Positions 52,954-62,022 are shown, counted from the first letter of the stretch. The stretch: DNA of 64,000 bases from Antrihabitans auranticaus (GCF_016481275.1 NZ_JAEMNW010000007.1:124001-188000), one strand, 5' to 3'. Notes: generated by a model from the letters alone, not told the origin. Translations and numbers: made by a program.

Positions 52954-54621
52954 ATGGCATACGTAATCACCCAACGGTGCTGCAACGACGCAAGCTGCAT
53001 TACTGAGTGCCCTGTCGACTGTATTCGTCCGTCGCCCAAGGACCCGGACTTCACGACTACCGAGATGCTCTACATCGATCCGCAGACGTGCATCGACTGC
53101 GGTGCCTGCGTCGACGCATGCCCTGTCGACGCGATTTTTTCCGAGGACGAGCTCTCGAAGTCGCTCGAACGTTTCCGCGATATCAATGCCGCCTATTTCG
53201 ACCGGCACCCCCTCGAACCCGACATGTCTCCGCTGGCGATCCCGGTCCGACCGGACAAGTCGCTCGGGACGTTGCGCGTCGCCGTCATCGGCGCCGGACC
53301 GGCCGCGTGCTATTCGGCCGACGAACTGCTCAAGCGCGCTGACGTCGAGGTCGAGATGCTCGAGAAGTTGCCGACGCCCTATGGGCTCGTTCGAGCCGGT
53401 GTCGCGCCCGATCATCCGGGCACAAAAGGTGTCACCTCGATGTTCGAGTCGTCCTTCAAGCGCCAGACGTTCCAGTACTACCTCAATGTCGAAGTCGGCA
53501 AGCACATCTCGCACGCCGAGTTGCTGCAGCATCATCACGCGGTTGTCTATGCCGTTGGCGCATCGAGCGACCGGCACCTGGGCGTTCCCGGCGAGGACCT
53601 ACCGGGCAGTCACGCCGCGACCGAGTTCGTCGCCTGGTACAACGGTCATCCGGAGTACGCGGATCGCACGTTCGACCTGTCGGGCGAGCGCGCGATCATC
53701 GTCGGAAACGGGAACGTTGCGCTCGATGTCGCGAGGGTGCTCACCCTCGGCCCGGACGAACTGGCCAAGACCGACATCGCCGACCACGCCCTGGAAGCCC
53801 TGCGGAACAGCAATATTCGCGAGGTCGTCCTGCTCGGTCGCCGCGGACCCGCGCAGGCCGCCTATACGTCGTCGGAGTTTCTCGCGCTCGGCTATCTGAA
53901 GAACATCGACGTCATCGTCGACGAAGAAGATCTTGTGCTCGACGACGCGAGTCAGGCCGCGGTCGACGATCCAGACGCGGAACCGTCGTTGCGGCTGAAG
54001 GTTGCGCTTGCCAAGGAGTACGCCGCCAAGTCGGCCGACCCGGCGCGCAAGCGAATCGTTCTGCGGTACCTCGTTTCTCCGGCGGAGGTCCTCGGCAGCG
54101 ACAAGGTCGAGGGCGTGCGGATCGTCAAGAACACTCTCGTCGAATCGGCGCGCGGCCTGGACGCGCAGCCGACCGACGAGACCGAGACAATCGACGCCGG
54201 TCTCGTCATCAGGTCGATCGGGTACCGCGGTGTCGCGATCGAGGATCTGCCGTACGACGAACGCAGCGGAACCGTTCCCAACGAGAACGGCAGGGTCGTG
54301 GTCGACGGCGAACCTGTTCGCGGCGTCTACGTGTCCGGGTGGATCAAGCGTGGCCCGCGCGGTGTCATCGGCAGCAACAAGACAGACGCCGAAGAGACGA
54401 TTCACTTGCTCCTCGAGGACTTCATGGCAGGCAGGCTCGAAGCACCTACCGGCGGTCGGGCCGAATTGGCGAAGTTGCTTGCCGACCGGCAGAAGGACAT
54501 CGTCGGTCGGGACGGTTGGCGTGCGATCGACACCGAAGAACGCAAGCGTGGAAAAGACGCAGGCAGGCCGCGCGTCAAGTTCACGTCGGTCGACGAGTTA
54601 CTGCAGGCCGCGAAGGGCTGA
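52954..54621 (+). CDS. fprB: FprB-like ferredoxin/ferredoxin-NADP reductase
   Basis: 555 aa two-part electron carrier. N-terminal ferredoxin domain with Cys residues in RCCNDASCITECPVDC and CIDCGACVDACPVDA (a 7Fe or 2[4Fe-4S] type), then an adrenodoxin-reductase-like flavoprotein: FAD site VAVIGAGPAACYSADELL, NADP site AIIVGNGNVALDVARVL, and GWIKRGPRGVIGSNKTDAEET. Moves electrons from NADPH to P450s or other acceptors. Orthologous to mycobacterial FprB. Two bases separate its stop from that of the convergent thioesterase. Confidence 0.95.
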   Translation: MAYVITQRCCNDASCITECPVDCIRPSPKDPDFTTTEMLYIDPQTCIDCGACVDACPVDAIFSEDELSKSLERFRDINAAYFDRHPLEPDMSPLAIPVRPDKSLGTLRVAVIGAGPAACYSADELLKRADVEVEMLEKLPTPYGLVRAGVAPDHPGTKGVTSMFESSFKRQTFQYYLNVEVGKHISHAELLQHHHAVVYAVGASSDRHLGVPGEDLPGSHAATEFVAWYNGHPEYADRTFDLSGERAIIVGNGNVALDVARVLTLGPDELAKTDIADHALEALRNSNIREVVLLGRRGPAQAAYTSSEFLALGYLKNIDVIVDEEDLVLDDASQAAVDDPDAEPSLRLKVALAKEYAAKSADPARKRIVLRYLVSPAEVLGSDKVEGVRIVKNTLVESARGLDAQPTDETETIDAGLVIRSIGYRGVAIEDLPYDERSGTVPNENGRVVVDGEPVRGVYVSGWIKRGPRGVIGSNKTDAEETIHLLLEDFMAGRLEAPTGGRAELAKLLADRQKDIVGRDGWRAIDTEERKRGKDAGRPRVKFTSVDELLQAAKG

Positions 54622-54623
54622 AC

Positions 54624-55415
54624 CTACTGCGCGTCGGGGCGGTCTCCGGGAAGGGCGGAGATCCGCGCCGCGGTGCGCACGGACCCGTCGACGACGAACC
54701 ACAGCTTCAAGACCGGCGAATCCGTCGCGGATCCATCGTCGTAGCGGCTGCGGACCATGACGCGTTCGCGAGCGAACACCGGCGCGATGTATTCGATGAC
54801 GGCACGGTGCGGACGGGCGATGAGCTTCGGGAAGTCCACCAACCGGTGTTCGACCGCCTGCCAGTACGCGGCGTTGTTCAAGTGGTTGAACTGATCGATG
54901 TCTGTTGCCCGCAGGTGGAACGGCATATCCGCCTCGGACTCCGGAGGCGCAGGTTCGGCGAGCCAGGGGCGCCACCGCAACCGGTGCTCCGCGGTCATCA
55001 TGCCCAGATACTCGAGGCCCTTGTCGCTGATGCGAGTGGGCATCCCGGTCGTCTCGCTGATGTTGATCCAGAAGCCTTCGGACTCGATCAATGCCCCGTT
55101 GTCGCTGTTTATCGACACGCGCATGTTCGTCCAGCGCGTCGACAGCGCGGAGCACCAGCGCCGCAGGTGCACCTCGTCCGGCCAGATGATCGGCCGGATC
55201 ACGTCGATGACGGTACGGCGCACGATCCAGATGGGATCGGTCTCGGTGAAGAACGTCGCTTGCAGGTTCTCCCACGCGATGTCTTGGAGGTATCGAGCGA
55301 CACCGTCGAACCGCAGGCGATTGTCGGGATCGACATCACCCGCGCGGACCGGCCATGAAGACTCGAATCCGAGCCCGCCCGCTGGGGGCGTGGCAAGTGG
55401 CTGATGGAGTGACAC
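54624..55415 (-). CDS. Acyl-ACP thioesterase (FatA-like)
   Basis: 263 aa with two tandem hotdog halves as in PF01643: RAGDVDPDNRLRFDGVARYLQDIAWEN in the first, with the IVRRTVIDVIRPIIWPDEV strand, and DIDQFNHLNNAAYWQAVEHRL in the second. Releases fatty acids from acyl carrier protein. GTG start at 55415 with GAGGAG ribosome site 5 nt upstream. Its substrate in an organism with FAS-I is unclear. Confidence 0.88.
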   Translation of the reverse strand: MSLHQPLATPPAGGLGFESSWPVRAGDVDPDNRLRFDGVARYLQDIAWENLQATFFTETDPIWIVRRTVIDVIRPIIWPDEVHLRRWCSALSTRWTNMRVSINSDNGALIESEGFWINISETTGMPTRISDKGLEYLGMMTAEHRLRWRPWLAEPAPPESEADMPFHLRATDIDQFNHLNNAAYWQAVEHRLVDFPKLIARPHRAVIEYIAPVFARERVMVRSRYDDGSATDSPVLKLWFVVDGSVRTAARISALPGDRPDAQ

Positions 55416-55478
55416 TTCGGCTCCTCGGTGTTGCTCTGACCCCTTCGACTTTACGTGGCCGTTGCGACATGCCCACGA

Positions 55479-55916
55479 TCAGTTGGCAATCGGCGCCGGG
55501 AGTGTCTGCTCGATTCGGGTGATCGTGCCCTGGGCGGCTGCGCAGAGCACCGGCTGTAAGCCTTCGATTTCGACGTACAGATCGCACCGGCACACTGCCT
55601 GACGTCGCGTCGAGCTGACGACCGACGCGTGCGCGCGCAGCACCGAACCGGCTGCGGGCCGCAGGTAGGTAATGGTGAATCCGCCCGTGACGACGCTCGG
55701 ACCGAGCACGGATCCGCCCGCGAACGTGAGCGCGTTGTCCGCCGCGTAGGCGAGAACGCCGCCGTGCACGAAGCCGAATTGCTGGCGGAGTTCGTCGCGA
55801 ATGTCGATTTCGAGTGTTGCCGACCCAACCTCGAATACCACCAGTCGACCGCCGACCAGGGCGTTGAAGGGCTGGTTCTGCAGGACGCCACGTGCGTCCT
55901 CGATTGTCAGCGTCAT
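55479..55916 (-). CDS. PaaI-family hotdog thioesterase
   Basis: 145 aa hotdog protein: FGFVHGGVLAYAADNALTFAGG carries the HGG loop and the acidic residue of the PaaI active site, followed by TGGFTITYLRPAAGSVLRAHA. Acts on acyl- or phenylacetyl-CoA-like thioesters by family. Translationally coupled to the TetR gene (ATGA overlap at 55913-55916), which should control it. Confidence 0.87.
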   Translation of the reverse strand: MTLTIEDARGVLQNQPFNALVGGRLVVFEVGSATLEIDIRDELRQQFGFVHGGVLAYAADNALTFAGGSVLGPSVVTGGFTITYLRPAAGSVLRAHASVVSSTRRQAVCRCDLYVEIEGLQPVLCAAAQGTITRIEQTLPAPIAN

Positions 55917-56485
55917 CGTGAATTACCTTCCTGCTGTGCGGTTTTCAGGCTTTGCCACGCCGCCTCACCCAGAGTTACCGCGACCGTAGCTGGAGCTGAG
56001 TCGAACTGTCCGCTCAGCCATTGGCGCGCGTACTCCTGTGCGGGTCCGAGCCACAGCGCGTAGACGAGGGGGAATTCGAGCGGTCGGACGGCGCCATAGG
56101 CGGCATGGGTTCGCCACCATCGCATCGTGTCCCTGAGGAACTCGGTGTTGCTGCTCGACCGGGCAGCGGCCGGTCGGGGCGCAACGAGAATCTTGGCGCG
56201 TGCGGGTTCCCGCGACACCCAATCGAGGTGTGCTCGCACGCCTGACCGGACGCCCTCCTCGGCTGTTTCGCTGTCGCGGATCGCCGCCCAGAATGCGGCC
56301 TGGTAATCGGCGAGGGCGTGCTCCCATACCGCGCTGTAGAGCTGGGCCTTGTCGGAGAAGTGGTGATACAAAGCGCCGACGCTCACCCCGACTTCGTCGC
56401 GAATGTCGGCGAGCGTGGTCTCGAGTGTCCCTCTGGCTGCGAACTGCCGCTCGGCCGCCTGAATCAACCGATCCCGAACCTGCAT
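55913..56485 (-). CDS. TetR-family regulator coupled to thioesterase
   Basis: 190 aa. N-terminal helix-turn-helix TTLADIRDEVGVSVGALYHHFSDKAQLY, then a ligand-binding domain of no recognised subclass. The ATG at 56485 follows a TATATT hexamer by 6 nt inside the palindrome at 56489-56503, pointing to a leaderless, self-repressed transcript. Controls itself and the PaaI-like gene by inference. Confidence 0.9.
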   Translation of the reverse strand: MQVRDRLIQAAERQFAARGTLETTLADIRDEVGVSVGALYHHFSDKAQLYSAVWEHALADYQAAFWAAIRDSETAEEGVRSGVRAHLDWVSREPARAKILVAPRPAAARSSSNTEFLRDTMRWWRTHAAYGAVRPLEFPLVYALWLGPAQEYARQWLSGQFDSAPATVAVTLGEAAWQSLKTAQQEGNSR

Positions 56486-56488
56486 TAA

Positions 56489-56520
56489 CAGAATATAGTT
56501 CTGGTTCTGCCGAACTTCAA
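56489..56520 (-). promoter_or_regulatory. TetR promoter with overlapping operator
   Basis: Minus strand: TTGAAG (56520-56515), 17-bp spacer, TATATT (56497-56492), start at the ATG. The palindrome CAGAATATAGTTCTG (56489-56503, 5-bp arms) covers the -10, and a further GTTCTG follows it. Confidence 0.6.
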
Positions 56521-56562
56521 TTGGTAATGTGCGCCGGGGGTCGGTGATGGCATGCTCGTTGG

Positions 56563-57018
56563 ATGCGAATCTCGAGTGGTGCGTTCGCGGACGAAGGGTG
56601 GATTCCGGTCGAGCATTCGGTGGACGGGTCGGGTTCACTCGCTCCGCTCGAATTCGCCGATGTGCCGGACGGTGCACGGAGTCTTGCCCTCGTCGTCCAC
56701 GATCCGGATGTGCCGAGAGATCGGCGACCGGACGGCAACTTCGATCACTGGGTCGTGTGGAACATTCCTCCCAAGCAGAGTGGTCTGTCGAATGCGGCCG
56801 ACCCAGGCGGCGTAGTGGGAGCGAATTCCCGCGGCGCAAAGGAGTGGGTGGCGCCGGCCCCGCCCCCCGGCGACGGACCCCACCGCTATTACTTCACCCT
56901 CTACGCTCTGGACACGCTGCTCGACCTCGCGTCCACAGCCGGCCGTTCCGACCTGGAAGCTGCGATCGAAGGTCACGTCCTCGATCGTGCGGTCCTGATG
57001 GGCAAGTTCGAGCGCTGA
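56563..57018 (+). CDS. PEBP/YbhB-family protein
   Basis: 151 aa phosphatidylethanolamine-binding-protein fold: LALVVHDPDVPRDRRPDGNFDHWVVWNIPP (anion-binding DPD and HW motifs) and PPGDGPHRYYFTLYALD. Prokaryotic members are related to Raf kinase inhibitor proteins; the ligand is unknown. One-base overlap with the FUSC gene (TGATG) indicates coupling. Confidence 0.92.
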   Translation: MRISSGAFADEGWIPVEHSVDGSGSLAPLEFADVPDGARSLALVVHDPDVPRDRRPDGNFDHWVVWNIPPKQSGLSNAADPGGVVGANSRGAKEWVAPAPPPGDGPHRYYFTLYALDTLLDLASTAGRSDLEAAIEGHVLDRAVLMGKFER

Positions 57019-59174
57019 TGGGCGCCCTGCGGGGAGTGCGCGCCTTGTTCGATGTCGCGCCGGGTACTCGTCCGGCCGCACTGAACGGCTTGATCAACGG
57101 AGTAGCGGTCGCTGCGCCACTCGTTGCAGGACTCGTGGTCGGTGCGCCCGAGTCGGGAGCCCTGGCCTGCCTGGGTGCATACGTCGCCGCTTTCACGAAC
57201 AAGGGCGGACCACGTCGATCCCGCACACTCGGCCTCTGTACTGCCGCAGTCGCGAACGCCGTCGCATTCCTGTTGGGCGCGTTCACGTCGCACCTGTTCG
57301 TCGTCGCGGTCGTGCTCGTGACTGCCCTCGTCTTCATCGCCGCAATGGGGTCGGCGGTCAACGCGACCGCGGCCCGTTTGGGAACCATGCCGGCGACTGC
57401 GTTTCTTGCCAGCTCGATTGCCGCGGGCAGGGGCTGGATCGATGTGCTGGTCGCCGCTGCGCTCGTCATGACCGGCGGGCTCTGGTACGCGGCCGTGACC
57501 GGCCTCGCCACGCCGGCGCCGCGCGTCGAGGGGATTCTCGCGAGCGTTGCCGAACCGCTCGTACTGCTCGGGCGTTGTTTCATGGCGCGCGCGGATGGCA
57601 GACGAGACCCCGCCGAACACGAGCAATTGGTGGCCGCGGTTCGCCGGGCAGAAGCGGCGGTCGTCGCAATCGCGACACCGAGCGGCGACGAGGCCCTCGC
57701 GCGAGCGCTGACGCGCATAGTGAACCAGGCCGAGGTGCTCGTGGATCTCTCCGCCGCGCTCGACGATCTCGGGCCCGTCGACGACGCGATTGCAGTGAGT
57801 TGCCGTGGCGCGCTCGGTGAGATCGGAGCGGAGATCGCGGCGGTCGGGACACAACTCGCGGGCCGTACGAAGGCCCGTTCAATGCGCGGCGATGCGCTCG
57901 CCGATGTGACGGCCGCGTGTGACTCGGTACGGTCCGCGGTGCGCAACGGCACCGAGCCCTACAGTCGGCTCGTCGCGGTCGGGCGGTATCGCCGGATCCT
58001 GGAATCACTGGTCCAGACGACGGCCGTGACGGGAGCTGCGGTCGACACGCTCGATCTGGATGACAAGACCGGAAAGGCCGAGCTCCGCACTGCCGACGAA
58101 CCACGGCGAGCGCCGGTGGATCTCGCCCGGCTGCGGGCGGCGATGACGTTGACGTCCGTCCAATATCGGCATGCGTTGCGCATTACGGCGATCACGGCAG
58201 GCTTCTACGCCGTGGTTGCCGCTCTCGGTCTCCCGCACGGCGAGTGGGGCATTCTGGCGGTGCTGAGGGTGTTGCGCCCGCAGTACGGCGCGACGGTCGA
58301 GCGTGCGGGTCAACGGGTGATCGGGAACGTGATCGGTGGATCGTGTGCGGCGGTCCTCATCGCGTGGGTGCATCAGCCAGCAGCGCTCGTGATCGTCCTG
58401 TTCGCCGTCATCACGATCGGCTTCACACTGCGGCCGATCAACTACGCGTTCTGGGTGATCTTCGGAACGCCTCTCGTCCTGTTGATCGGTGATATCTCGG
58501 ATCCAGGTGACTGGTCTGCGGCGCTCGCCCGGATTGTCATGACGCTCGTGGGAAGTGCGGTGGCACTCGCCGGCGGCTACGTTCTCTGGCCGAGTTGGGA
58601 GCGCGACCGTATGACCGACCTGGTTCGCGCTGCATCCGACGCGTCGCAGACTTTCCTATCGGAGAGCCTGCGCGCAGTGCGTTCCCCGAATGCCGACCGT
58701 CTCGAGCAGGCACGCCGCACAGCCGAAGAGAAGCTCGCCGACGCGCGCGCAGCGGCCCTGCGGGCGCGTCGGGAACCAGGCGCCGCTGCTACCCCAGATG
58801 CGGACGCGGCACTAGACGGGCTCACTCGATTACAGCGTCACCTGGCGGCGTTGTCCGCGCTGCCGAAATCGTCGGCTGCGCAGATCCCCGCGCTCGACGA
58901 CTACATCCGTAGCGCCGCGACAAGCCTGACCGGATCCGACACGGGGCAGTCGCTGGCGGCGCAGGAGCAGGCCCTCGAAACGATGTTCGCCTATCTCGAA
59001 CGCGTTCATCGAGAGCGTATGACGGAACTGCCGGTGAGCGGAGCGGCGGACACTCGTGCTCGTGCAGAGATCCGGGAGAACGGGCCTCTGATTGCGTCGT
59101 TCGCCGCTATTACCGGCGAGCTCGGATCTGTGCGAGCAGCGAGAGATACTATGTCATCAGACATAGCGTTGTGA
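57018..59174 (+). CDS. FUSC-family membrane protein
   Basis: 718 aa from the ATG at 57018. Two blocks of hydrophobic segments (about 25-160 and 385-520) separated by a helical soluble domain, and a long cytoplasmic C-terminus: the aromatic acid exporter/fusaric acid resistance layout. The second block has HGEWGILAVLRVLRPQYGATVERAGQRVIGNVIGG, the FUSC-2 signature. Likely export of aromatic or amphipathic compounds. Followed by a TetR gene whose candidate operator lies over its last codons. Confidence 0.87.
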   Translation: MGALRGVRALFDVAPGTRPAALNGLINGVAVAAPLVAGLVVGAPESGALACLGAYVAAFTNKGGPRRSRTLGLCTAAVANAVAFLLGAFTSHLFVVAVVLVTALVFIAAMGSAVNATAARLGTMPATAFLASSIAAGRGWIDVLVAAALVMTGGLWYAAVTGLATPAPRVEGILASVAEPLVLLGRCFMARADGRRDPAEHEQLVAAVRRAEAAVVAIATPSGDEALARALTRIVNQAEVLVDLSAALDDLGPVDDAIAVSCRGALGEIGAEIAAVGTQLAGRTKARSMRGDALADVTAACDSVRSAVRNGTEPYSRLVAVGRYRRILESLVQTTAVTGAAVDTLDLDDKTGKAELRTADEPRRAPVDLARLRAAMTLTSVQYRHALRITAITAGFYAVVAALGLPHGEWGILAVLRVLRPQYGATVERAGQRVIGNVIGGSCAAVLIAWVHQPAALVIVLFAVITIGFTLRPINYAFWVIFGTPLVLLIGDISDPGDWSAALARIVMTLVGSAVALAGGYVLWPSWERDRMTDLVRAASDASQTFLSESLRAVRSPNADRLEQARRTAEEKLADARAAALRARREPGAAATPDADAALDGLTRLQRHLAALSALPKSSAAQIPALDDYIRSAATSLTGSDTGQSLAAQEQALETMFAYLERVHRERMTELPVSGAADTRARAEIRENGPLIASFAAITGELGSVRAARDTMSSDIAL
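59149..59166. promoter_or_regulatory. Inverted repeat upstream of TetR gene
   Basis: CTATGTCATCAGACATAG: perfect 7-bp arms, 4-bp centre, 23 bp before the TetR GTG and within the last codons of the FUSC gene. Resembles operators of LmrA/YxaF-type TetR repressors. Confidence 0.6.
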
Positions 59175-59189
59175 GGAGCGAGTGCTGCA

Positions 59190-59768
59190 GTGGGTCGACG
59201 ATCGGATGCCCGCGAGAAGATGTTGCTCAGTGCTGTCGGATTGTTTCGTCGCCACGGCATCGACGGGACCTCGATCGGTGACGTGATTGCCGACGCCGAT
59301 GCACCGCGGGGTTCGATCTATCACCACTTTCCCGGTGGTAAGACGCAGCTCGCAGAGGAGGCGACCCGACGCGCGGGAGCGGTCATGGGTGGCGCGATGG
59401 CCCACAGCCTCGCGTTCGACGGCCCGGCCGCGACCTTGCGGCTGCTCGTCGAACAATTTCGTAACGAGCTGCGCAACAGTGACTTCGAGTCCGGATGTCC
59501 GATCGGTGCGGCGGCGCTCGAAGGCGGCGGGACACCGGCCGCGCGGCTGGCCGCCGGCGAATCGTTCACTGCATGGGAGGCCGACATCGCCGCTTCGCTG
59601 TGGCGGGCCGGCCTTCCCATGGATCGCGCCGAAGCCATGGCAACGACCGCTGTCGCGGCGGTCGAGGGTGCGATCATGCTCGGCAGAGCGCAGCGCAGCA
59701 CGCGCGCGCTGGACCGTGTCGAGACCCAGTTGATCGAACTGGTGGAAGCTCTCACCGCCGAATCGTGA
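59190..59768 (+). CDS. TetR-family regulator, LmrA/YxaF-like
   Basis: 192 aa. Helix-turn-helix IDGTSIGDVIADADAPRGSIYHHFPGGKTQLAEEA is the mark of the LmrA/YxaF-type TetR group, usually repressors of multidrug exporters. GTG at 59190; GAGGAG is 11 nt upstream. The palindrome at 59149 fits autoregulation and possibly control of the FUSC gene or of the MFS exporter 600 bp downstream. Confidence 0.9.
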   Translation: MGRRSDAREKMLLSAVGLFRRHGIDGTSIGDVIADADAPRGSIYHHFPGGKTQLAEEATRRAGAVMGGAMAHSLAFDGPAATLRLLVEQFRNELRNSDFESGCPIGAAALEGGGTPAARLAAGESFTAWEADIAASLWRAGLPMDRAEAMATTAVAAVEGAIMLGRAQRSTRALDRVETQLIELVEALTAES

Positions 59769-59824
59769 TGGCCGTCACACGCTGCGGGCTCGTTTGAGTC
59801 CGGCCACAATCGCTGGGTCTTTCT

Positions 59825-59842
59825 ATGTATGCCTGCATACAT
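59825..59842. promoter_or_regulatory. Perfect palindrome upstream of lipoprotein-MFS genes
   Basis: ATGTATGCCTGCATACAT: 8-bp arms, 2-bp centre, 57 bp before the lipoprotein start. It is AT-rich in a GC-rich region and has GntR/TetR operator character. Differs from the 59149 repeat. Confidence 0.6.
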
Positions 59843-59898
59843 TTTAAGCGGCACAACGCGGTGCCTAGCCCCCACGGGCAAGCGAAAGGACCGTTTAG

Positions 59899-60378
59899 AT
59901 GAAGCTCCCAGCTCTCTACGTCGCAGTCGCGGTGTCGGCTGCACTATTGCTCAGCGCCTGCTCATCCGACGACGAAGGCGGCACTTCCGCGGCGACGACG
60001 ACAGCTGCCGTCGGTCGTGCCGACCTACCGCTGCCGACCGCAGCCGATGTCAATGCCCGGATCTCGCAGGCGTTCGACCCGGCGGTTCCCGTGGGGGAGA
60101 AGCTCGACCTCATCGAAGGGATTCGGACCGATGCAACCCTCGTCGAGCAGCTGAGCGCGACTGCGGCCGGGCGCTCGGCGTCCCTGACGATTGCGGACCC
60201 GATCGTTGCCGCGGGGCCCGGCCAGTTCACCGCTCCGTTCACGGCCTCGATCGACGGCGCCGCGATTCCCGGTGAAGCGACGTTCGTCGTAGAAGACGGT
60301 GTCTGGAAGCTGTCGAAGGCGAACGGCTGTGCCCTGATCACCGGCCTCGGCCTCGTCACGTACCAGTGCGCAGCGTGA
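59899..60378 (+). CDS. Mtb12-like secreted lipoprotein
   Basis: 159 aa. Signal peptide with lipobox LLSAC, lipidated Cys at 21, then a T/S-rich spacer and an NTF2-like domain resembling the mycobacterial low-molecular-weight antigen Mtb12 (LPTAADVNARISQAFDPAVPVGEKLDLIEG). GAAAGGA ribosome site. Role unknown; translationally coupled to an MFS exporter by a 4 bp overlap. Confidence 0.85.
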   Translation: MKLPALYVAVAVSAALLLSACSSDDEGGTSAATTTAAVGRADLPLPTAADVNARISQAFDPAVPVGEKLDLIEGIRTDATLVEQLSATAAGRSASLTIADPIVAAGPGQFTAPFTASIDGAAIPGEATFVVEDGVWKLSKANGCALITGLGLVTYQCAA

Positions 60379-61982
60379 GCACCCGCGCGGTGGAAGCCGG
60401 TAGCCGCACCCGGCCCGTACTTGCACTGATCGTGCTGTGCCTCGCCGAAATGCTTGTCCTGCTGGACAATACGATTGTCAACGTCGCGCTGCCGTCGATG
60501 AGCACTGCCTTGCACGGCAGCTTCAGCGGATTGCAATGGATCGTCGACGCCTATGTGTTGACCTTCGCCGGCCTGCTGCTGGCGTTCGGCCACCTCGGTG
60601 ACCGCTACGGCCGTCGCAAGGTGATGATCATCGGCTTGGCCGGTGTCGGTGTGATGTCGGTGGCGGGCGCTCTCGCCGGCGGTATCGGCGAAATCATCGC
60701 AGTCCGTGCCGGCATGGGTGTCTTTGCCGCAGCGGTCTTTCCGGCCACTCTGGCGTTGATCACGACGCTGTTCCGGGACCCGCGCGCTCGCGCTGGAGCC
60801 GTCGCCGCGTGGACCGCGATGGCGGGCTTCGCGATCGCGATCGGGCCGACCGCGGGCGGTTGGCTGCTCGAGCACTTCTCCTGGCGGTCGGTGTTCTGGA
60901 TCAACGTTCCGCTTGCGATCGTGCTGGTTGTTGCCGCCCTGGTGCTGGTGCCGGAATCGCGCGCCCCGCAGACCGGTCCGCTGGATGTGCCCGGAATCGT
61001 GCTGTCCCTGTCCGGTGTCACCGCGCTGGTGTGGGCGATCATCGAGGCACCGCAGAACGGCTGGGTGTCGCAGCCGACGTTGCTCGGCTACGCGCTCGCC
61101 GTCCTGTTGCTCGCCGCCTTCGTGCTGCGCGAGCTGCGCGCGCCGCACCCCGTTCTCAACCTGCGGCTGTTCACAATTCGGCGTTTCTCGTTGCCGGCGC
61201 TGTCGATCACCGTCGCGTACTTCAGCATGTTCGGGTTCTTGTTCCTGATCACCCAGTACTTCCAGGGTGTCCGGGAGTACACGCCACTCGAATTCGGCGT
61301 GCGGTCCCTGCCGTTCGCGATTGCGATCGGACTGGCTGCTCCCGTGGCAGTGCTTCTTGCACAGCGTTTCGGAACGACGGCGGTGATCGTCTCAGGTCTC
61401 CTCGTCCTTGCGCTCGGCATGTACATCGCGGGACAGGTCACTGTCGACTCGCCCTACGTCGGCGTCGTCCTGGTGTCGATGATCCTGATGGGTCTAGGCC
61501 TCGCCATCGTCCAGGGCCCTGCGACGGAGGCAATCATGTCCGCGGTGCCCGAGGATGAGGTCGGCGCGGGCGCAGGCGTGAACGACACGACCCGCGAGGT
61601 CGGCGGGGCACTCGGCGTAGCGGTACTGGGCTCGATCGTCGCTGCGACGTACAAGGTGCAGATCTGGCCGATCGTCGACACCATTCCCGATTCGATTGCC
61701 GGTCCCGATCAGAAGGAGTTCATGCGGGAAACCGCCATGAGCATCATCGGCTTGCGGGAACAGCAGCAGACCTCGCCCTTCGCGGCGCGGATCGAGCAGA
61801 TCATCGATCAGATGAAGATCGCGGTTCTCGACGGCTTCCACACCGCAACGTTCGTGACGGTCGGCGCGGTACTCGTCGTTGCTCTCGTCGTCGCCGTTGC
61901 GCTGCCGTGGCGGCGGAGTGCGAACCAGCAATCGGTCCTGCTCGGTTGGGCCGAGAAGAAGGAACCAGTCGAAGTCTCGTGA
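60375..61982 (+). CDS. MFS drug exporter, DHA2 (14-helix) type
   Basis: 535 aa. I choose the GTG at 60375 (GTGA overlap with the lipoprotein stop); GTG 60366 is also in frame. Motif D1 LLDNTIVNVALPSM, motif A GHLGDRYGRRKV, antiporter motif C AIGPTAGGWLL, and 14 hydrophobic segments as in EmrB/QacA proteins. Proton-driven efflux of drugs or lipids. A lipoprotein plus MFS pair recalls mycobacterial LprG-P55 (Rv1411c-Rv1410c), but the lipoprotein here is Mtb12-like, not LprG-like. Confidence 0.92.
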   Translation: MSTRAVEAGSRTRPVLALIVLCLAEMLVLLDNTIVNVALPSMSTALHGSFSGLQWIVDAYVLTFAGLLLAFGHLGDRYGRRKVMIIGLAGVGVMSVAGALAGGIGEIIAVRAGMGVFAAAVFPATLALITTLFRDPRARAGAVAAWTAMAGFAIAIGPTAGGWLLEHFSWRSVFWINVPLAIVLVVAALVLVPESRAPQTGPLDVPGIVLSLSGVTALVWAIIEAPQNGWVSQPTLLGYALAVLLLAAFVLRELRAPHPVLNLRLFTIRRFSLPALSITVAYFSMFGFLFLITQYFQGVREYTPLEFGVRSLPFAIAIGLAAPVAVLLAQRFGTTAVIVSGLLVLALGMYIAGQVTVDSPYVGVVLVSMILMGLGLAIVQGPATEAIMSAVPEDEVGAGAGVNDTTREVGGALGVAVLGSIVAATYKVQIWPIVDTIPDSIAGPDQKEFMRETAMSIIGLREQQQTSPFAARIEQIIDQMKIAVLDGFHTATFVTVGAVLVVALVVAVALPWRRSANQQSVLLGWAEKKEPVEVS

Positions 61983-62022
61983 TGTACAGGTGCCTCGCGG
62001 CCGGGTATGCAACAGTGTGAAT

